Assembly (NCBI GenBank): GCA_946407095.1
Contig: CAMJMR010000008.1
Span: 1-64,000 of the forward strand
DNA: 64,000 nucleotides
Reading direction: 5' to 3'
Source of the DNA: an uncultured Selenomonadales bacterium
Lineage (GTDB): Bacteria > Bacillota > Negativicutes > Selenomonadales > Selenomonadaceae
The stretch's first letter is position 1. Every line of letters begins with the position of its first letter. Below are positions 60,517 to 64,000 of the stretch, in pieces. The notes under the pieces were generated by a model that saw nothing but the letters and a program-made list of their open reading frames with translations, searched no databases and was not told where the DNA came from. The translations under genes and the position numbers were made by a program.

Positions 60517-61668
60517 ATGAACGAACGAACAGAGAACATCCGTTACTGCGCCTTGCTCGGAGTGCACACCATGATGCTTTGTCCCGCCATTAATTTCGCC
60601 GCGCCCTATCTGTCCGCCGCGCAGGTCTCTACCAAAAGCATTGGCATTCTTGTCGCCGTGAGCTGTCTGCTGGCTGTCGTCTTCCAACAGATTTTCGGGC
60701 GCATGGTAGACAGAAACCTCGTCGACGGGAAAAAGCTTTTGCTCTTCATGACGGCGATTCTGACGGTGGCGGCGTTCTCGTTGGTCTTCGCCGACGGCGG
60801 CGGGCTAAAGGCGATAATCTTCGGCGGGCTCTACTGCCTTACGCTGATTATGATGCCGATTCTGTATTCGTTCAGCTTCTTTTACGAAAACAAAGGCGTG
60901 TCGGTCAATTACGGCGTGGCGCGCGGTTGCGGCTCGATGAGTTACGCGGCGTGCTCGGTGATTCTCGGCTTCCTCGTTGCGGAGTTGGGTACAGGCGTCG
61001 TCCCCGTGACTTACGGACTTTTGGGCGCGGCACTCTTCGCGATTTTGCTGTCGATGCCGACACTCAAGGGCACCGCGACAAAATCAGCCGCACCGACTCA
61101 AAACCGCTCGCTTCAGCTAAGCAAGTTCCCCGCGTTCCGTTTGATGCTTGTCGGCTTGAGCCTGGTTATGCTCTTCCACAACATGCTTATGACGTATTTC
61201 ATTTACGCGATAGAACACGTGGGCGGCGACAGCTCCAACCTCGGCATAGCCTTGGGGCTCGCGGCGGCTCTGGAAATCCCGATACTGTTCCTCTACACGC
61301 GAATCAAAGGCAACACGCCCTCGAAATATTTTTTGACGGCGTCGGGCATATTCTTCTTCGCGAAGGCGGCGTTATTCGTCGTGGCGCAGTCGGTCACGAT
61401 GATTTATCTGATTCAGTGCCTGCAGATTGTGTCTTACGGCTTGATGGCGGCGGCGCGCGTTTACTACGTCGATGAGACTGTCGGCAAGAAATACGAGACG
61501 ACGGGGCAAGCTTACATGTCGGCGACCGAGACGATTGGCATAGTCTTGGGCAGCATAATCGGCGGCTTCCTTATGCAAGGCTTTGGCGTCGGCGCGTTGC
61601 TGTGGGGCGGAGCGGTTGCCAGCTTCGTCGGCATGGTTTGCATGATTAAATCAATGCGCGATTCGTAA
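60517..61668 (+). CDS. Major facilitator superfamily transporter
   Basis: The 383-residue protein has twelve predicted helices. The loop 2-3 signature is GRMVDRNLVDGKK, and the overall form is that of the LacY/3-phenylpropionate/nucleoside branch of MFS_1-like permeases. The substrate is unknown. GGGAGAT precedes ATG 60517, and a terminator follows 20 bp after the stop, so it is a single-gene unit. Confidence 0.88.
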   Translation: MNERTENIRYCALLGVHTMMLCPAINFAAPYLSAAQVSTKSIGILVAVSCLLAVVFQQIFGRMVDRNLVDGKKLLLFMTAILTVAAFSLVFADGGGLKAIIFGGLYCLTLIMMPILYSFSFFYENKGVSVNYGVARGCGSMSYAACSVILGFLVAELGTGVVPVTYGLLGAALFAILLSMPTLKGTATKSAAPTQNRSLQLSKFPAFRLMLVGLSLVMLFHNMLMTYFIYAIEHVGGDSSNLGIALGLAAALEIPILFLYTRIKGNTPSKYFLTASGIFFFAKAALFVVAQSVTMIYLIQCLQIVSYGLMAAARVYYVDETVGKKYETTGQAYMSATETIGIVLGSIIGGFLMQGFGVGALLWGGAVASFVGMVCMIKSMRDS

Positions 61669-61688
61669 GGCTTAATGCGCAAATAAAA

Positions 61689-61720
61689 ATCCCTCGTGCA
61701 ATTCGCGGGGGATTTTTTTT
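61689..61720 (+). terminator. Rho-independent terminator after the MFS gene
   Basis: ATCCC(T)CG-TGCAATT-CG(C)GGGGAT is followed by eight T. An A-rich left flank may let it work on the other strand too. Confidence 0.85.
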
Positions 61721-61726
61721 ATGTCA

Positions 61727-61937
61727 ATGATACGTTGCAAGGAATGAGGGCGCGCAAGGACGCGCGCCCGCCGCGACCTTTTCGCGTGATGCGAAAAACA
61801 GCGGCACGAGCGGCTTCGGGTGGCACGGGCGTTTCGTCCACGATTGGTATCCGCTCCGCGCGTAGCGGCGAGTTTCTTTGCTACTTTCTTTCCTCGTTGA
61901 AAGAAAGTAGTTAATCAACTTAAAAGTTATTGACAAG
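61727..61937 (-). repeat. R1 repeat, copy I
   Basis: On the minus strand: CTACTTTCTTTC/GAAAGAAAGTAG, CGCCGCTACGCGCGGAGCGG, GCCGC...TTTTTCGC-ATCAC-GCGAAAAG...GCGGC (third hairpin, unlike other copies in sequence but paired) and GGGCGCGC-GTCCTT-GCGCGCCC. The terminal repeats are not recognisable. It is followed at once by the yitT-PE tandem repeat. Confidence 0.8.
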
Positions 61938-61942
61938 CCGAA

Positions 61943-62182
61943 TTAGTGTCCTGATTTCTTAAACCGTCCGCCGACAATGTCGTTGACGGGATAAATCGGC
62001 AACGTGACGTTGCATCCAGATAACGCGATTCGTTACTCGTAACTTCAGCAAGTCGCCGCGCTTCAGTGTCCCGACTTCTTGAACCGCCCGCCGACAATGT
62101 CGTTGACGGGATAAATCGGCAACGTGACGTTGCATCCAGATAACGCGATTCGTTACTCGTAACTTCGGCAAGTCGCCGCGCT
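61943..62182. repeat. Two 120-bp tandem units: yitT 3' end plus PE
   Basis: Units 61943-62062 and 62063-62182 precede the native yitT 3' end at 62183. Each has 55 bp of yitT end (codons for YPVNDIVGGRFKKSGH and a stop) and 65 bp of PE with GCAACGTGACGTTGC (61999-62013, 62119-62133). The two PE parts differ at one or two bases, whereas the host parts have diverged more. One copy has a TAA stop where the others have TGA. Confidence 0.9.
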
Positions 62183-63070
62183 TCAGTGCCCTGATTTCTT
62201 AAACCGCCCGCCCACGATGTCGTTGACGGGATAAATCGTAATGAAGGCGCGCTCGTCCATGCCGTGAACGATTTGCTTAAGCTTGTCGACCTCCAGGCGT
62301 GTGACGACGCAATAAAGAATTTCTTTGCTTTGATGGGTGTAGCCGCCCTCGCCGTGCAAAAGCGTCACGCCGCGCCCAAGTTTGGCGTTGAGTTCGTCGG
62401 TCAGCTCGTAGGGGACGTTCGACACAATCATGACGGCGTACATTTCGTCCAAGCCCTTGATAACCACGTCAATCATCTTGGAAATGACGAAGTAGGCGAA
62501 GAGCGAATACATTGCCTTGTCCCAGCCGAACAGCAAGCCCGCGCCGCTAAGGATGAACAGATTTATGAACATGACGACTTCGCCGACAGACCAGATGGTT
62601 TTCTTGTCGACGATAATCGCAACGATTTCAGTGCCGTCAAGTGAGCCGCCCGCCCGCATAATCAGACCGACGCCCAAGCCGTCAATAATCCCGCCGAAAA
62701 TCGCAGCAAGGAACGGGTCATTGGTCACCTTCGGGTATTCGCCAACGACTTCAGACCAGATGCTTAAGAAAATTATCGCGATAACCGTTGCGACGACAAA
62801 ATCCTTGCCGATTTGCTTATAAGCCAGCCACAGGAACGGAATATTGAACGCGACAAGGAATGTGCCCAGCGGCAAGCCCGTCACGTATTGCGCCATAATC
62901 GACAGGCCGACAACGCCGCCGTCAATGACTTCATTGGGGATGAGGAACAGCTCCAAGCCCAGTGCCGCTATCACCGCGCCTATGCAAAGCTGAATGTAAT
63001 TCTTGACGTAAGCGGAAAAACTTTTTCGCTGAATTTTCTTATCAGCCACTTGAATCACCTCGTTTGTCAT
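62183..63070 (-). CDS. YitT family membrane protein (DUF2179)
   Basis: The 295-residue protein has five to six N-terminal helices (GAVIAALGLELFLIPNEVIDGGVVGLS, FGGIIDGLGVGLIMRAGGSLDGTEI) and a C-terminal DUF2179 domain (GVTLLHGEGGYTHQSKEILYCVVTRLEV, ITIYPVNDIVGGRF). The function of the family is not established. The start may be GTG 63049 (MADKKIQRKS), which fits an AGGTGAT site better than ATG 63070. Its last 55 bp are copied twice downstream with PE. Confidence 0.9.
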   Translation of the reverse strand: MTNEVIQVADKKIQRKSFSAYVKNYIQLCIGAVIAALGLELFLIPNEVIDGGVVGLSIMAQYVTGLPLGTFLVAFNIPFLWLAYKQIGKDFVVATVIAIIFLSIWSEVVGEYPKVTNDPFLAAIFGGIIDGLGVGLIMRAGGSLDGTEIVAIIVDKKTIWSVGEVVMFINLFILSGAGLLFGWDKAMYSLFAYFVISKMIDVVIKGLDEMYAVMIVSNVPYELTDELNAKLGRGVTLLHGEGGYTHQSKEILYCVVTRLEVDKLKQIVHGMDERAFITIYPVNDIVGGRFKKSGH

Positions 63071-63175
63071 TATAGGGGATTAGTCAACCTTGCGCAACGA
63101 AATTTCTTGCCAACGCAGGATTTTTAAGCGGCGCGGCAAATAACGTTGTCACAACTTAAGCGAGGAGGAGATGGG

Positions 63176-64000
63176 ATGCTTAAATCTTACGACGTGAATG
63201 AATTGCGTGCGGGCATGTTGGTCGGGCGGGCAGTCAAAGACTTGAGCGGCAAAGTCCTTGTCAAGGAAGGCGTCAAACTCACAAGCGAACTGCTTGACGC
63301 TCTGCACGGCAAAAATATTTTTTCGGTCTATATCGACGTGACGCCCGAAGACTACAAGCCGACTGCCGCCAACGAAGAACATTTGCTCGACATGGACTAT
63401 CTGAATTGCTACAACAACTGCTTCAACGCCACGCAAAATCTTTACTACGGCTTCGCCAACACCGGCAAGCTCGATAAAAACGGATTGGCTGAACTCCTTC
63501 GCCCCGACAACATAACCGAACTTTGCGGCGACGGCGCGAAGGCTGTCACTCAAATTCACAACATGAAACGCCCCGGCGACTACGTCATCCACCACGCGCT
63601 GAACGTCGGGATTTTGAGCGGAATTATGGCGCAATGGATTGGCTATCGTCACGCGCAAGTCGGCGAATTGCTTATGGCGGGGCTCCTCAGCGAAGTCGGC
63701 AAGATGAAAGTTCCCAAGGCGATTCTCAACAAGACGGGCAAGCTTGACCCCGAAGAGTTCGCCGAAGTCCAAAAGCACGTCGTCTACGGCTACGCCATGC
63801 TGAAAGATTCGCCGTTGCAGAACTTGAAGCCCGTATTGCTCGGCGTCCTGCACCACCACGAACGCTGCGACGGCTCCGGCTATCCCTCCAAGCTCAAGGG
63901 CGAAAAAATCAGCGACTTCGGCAAAATTATCGCTATCCTCGACATTTACGACGCTATGGCGACCAATCGCTCCTACGCCAAGCGCAATTCGCCTTTCGAC
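63176..64000 (+). CDS. HD-GYP domain protein with altered HD pair (runs off right edge)
   Basis: An open frame of 275 codons starts at ATG 63176 (GAGGAGGAG site) and reaches the edge. After an N-terminal region (LRAGMLVGRAVKDLSGKVLVKEGV) comes an HD-GYP domain (HHALNVGILSGIMA, then HHHERCDGSGYPSKLKGE and ILDIYDAMATNRSY). The metal-binding HD pair expected in LLHDIGK reads LLSEVGK. These enzymes normally degrade cyclic di-GMP; the substitution may reduce or remove activity. It is divergent from yitT. Confidence 0.85.
   Translation, partial: MLKSYDVNELRAGMLVGRAVKDLSGKVLVKEGVKLTSELLDALHGKNIFSVYIDVTPEDYKPTAANEEHLLDMDYLNCYNNCFNATQNLYYGFANTGKLDKNGLAELLRPDNITELCGDGAKAVTQIHNMKRPGDYVIHHALNVGILSGIMAQWIGYRHAQVGELLMAGLLSEVGKMKVPKAILNKTGKLDPEEFAEVQKHVVYGYAMLKDSPLQNLKPVLLGVLHHHERCDGSGYPSKLKGEKISDFGKIIAILDIYDAMATNRSYAKRNSPFD

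Noticed and set aside
63149..63859. 236-codon minus-strand frame near the right edge
   Set aside because: It is the antisense shadow of the HD-GYP gene, whose motifs and ribosome site are on the + strand.

Overview
The window (64 kb, about half G+C) looks like a chromosomal segment of a flagellated anaerobe of the Negativicutes, probably Selenomonadaceae-like. This is inferred from gene content: paired glgC/glgD with glgP, glgB and glgA; a chemotaxis block cheB-cheA-cheW-cheC-cheD followed by fliA and a FapA-family gene; a stand-alone sucC; and glycosyltransferases resembling gut Selenomonadales proteins. No rRNA, tRNA, phage or CRISPR array was recognised. Nearly all genes are on the minus strand. 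The exceptions are 40733-42818, 59780-61668 and the partial gene from 63176 to the right edge.

Layout. 1-4.7 kb: start of dusB (cut by the edge, carrying an in-frame tandem insertion), coaX, two GT92-type glycosyltransferases (one broken at an 11-base G tract) and a double-receiver response regulator. 5-10.5 kb: a giant RTX protein with a CAP domain. 10.6-19 kb: a glycogen operon, glgC-glgD-glgP-glgB-glgA. 19.2-23.7 kb: two GT8 glycosyltransferases (one broken at an 11-base C tract), sucC and an aldose-epimerase-like gene. 23.8-33.6 kb: chemotaxis and flagellar regulation. 34-43 kb: a decayed methyltransferase, an unusual condensation-domain/cyclic-nucleotide-binding fusion, an amino-acid permease, an oxidoreductase, a peptidoglycan hydrolase, a leucine-rich-repeat protein and tmcAL. 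43-51 kb: thrC, a P-type-ATPase-like pseudoenzyme, a 2-hydroxyacid dehydrogenase, a DUF2142 membrane protein and a double CobT-like protein. 51-64 kb: a SpeD-like pseudoenzyme, a radical SAM protein, pth, a class B PBP, a double rhodanese lipoprotein, a permease/histidine-kinase/receiver fusion, a Uma2-like protein, an MFS transporter, a YitT protein and the start of an HD-GYP protein.

The most striking content is repetitive. (1) A modular element of about 180-300 bp, here called R1, occurs nine times between genes. The best copies end in inverted repeats of the form CTAGGGnnTGTTGGTAAAT. Inside are up to four hairpins whose arms change together between copies, so it looks like a MITE with conserved structure. 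(2) A second element of about 65 bp, here called PE, carries the perfect palindrome GCAACGTCACGTTGC. It sits in or at the ends of genes, usually in tandem with a duplicated piece of the neighbouring gene: inside dusB (46-codon period, reading frame kept), after tmcAL (121 bp), after yitT (120 bp, exactly 40 codons) and at the end of pth, where it supplies the last codons. This resembles the behaviour of Rickettsia palindromic elements and may be undescribed in this group. (3) Two unrelated glycosyltransferase genes each carry an 11-base G/C tract, and both would be restored at 10 or 13 bases. This is strong evidence for phase-variable surface glycosylation.

Starts were moved inward where a good ribosome-binding site supported it. 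All function calls rest on reading motifs in translated sequence; no database search was possible.
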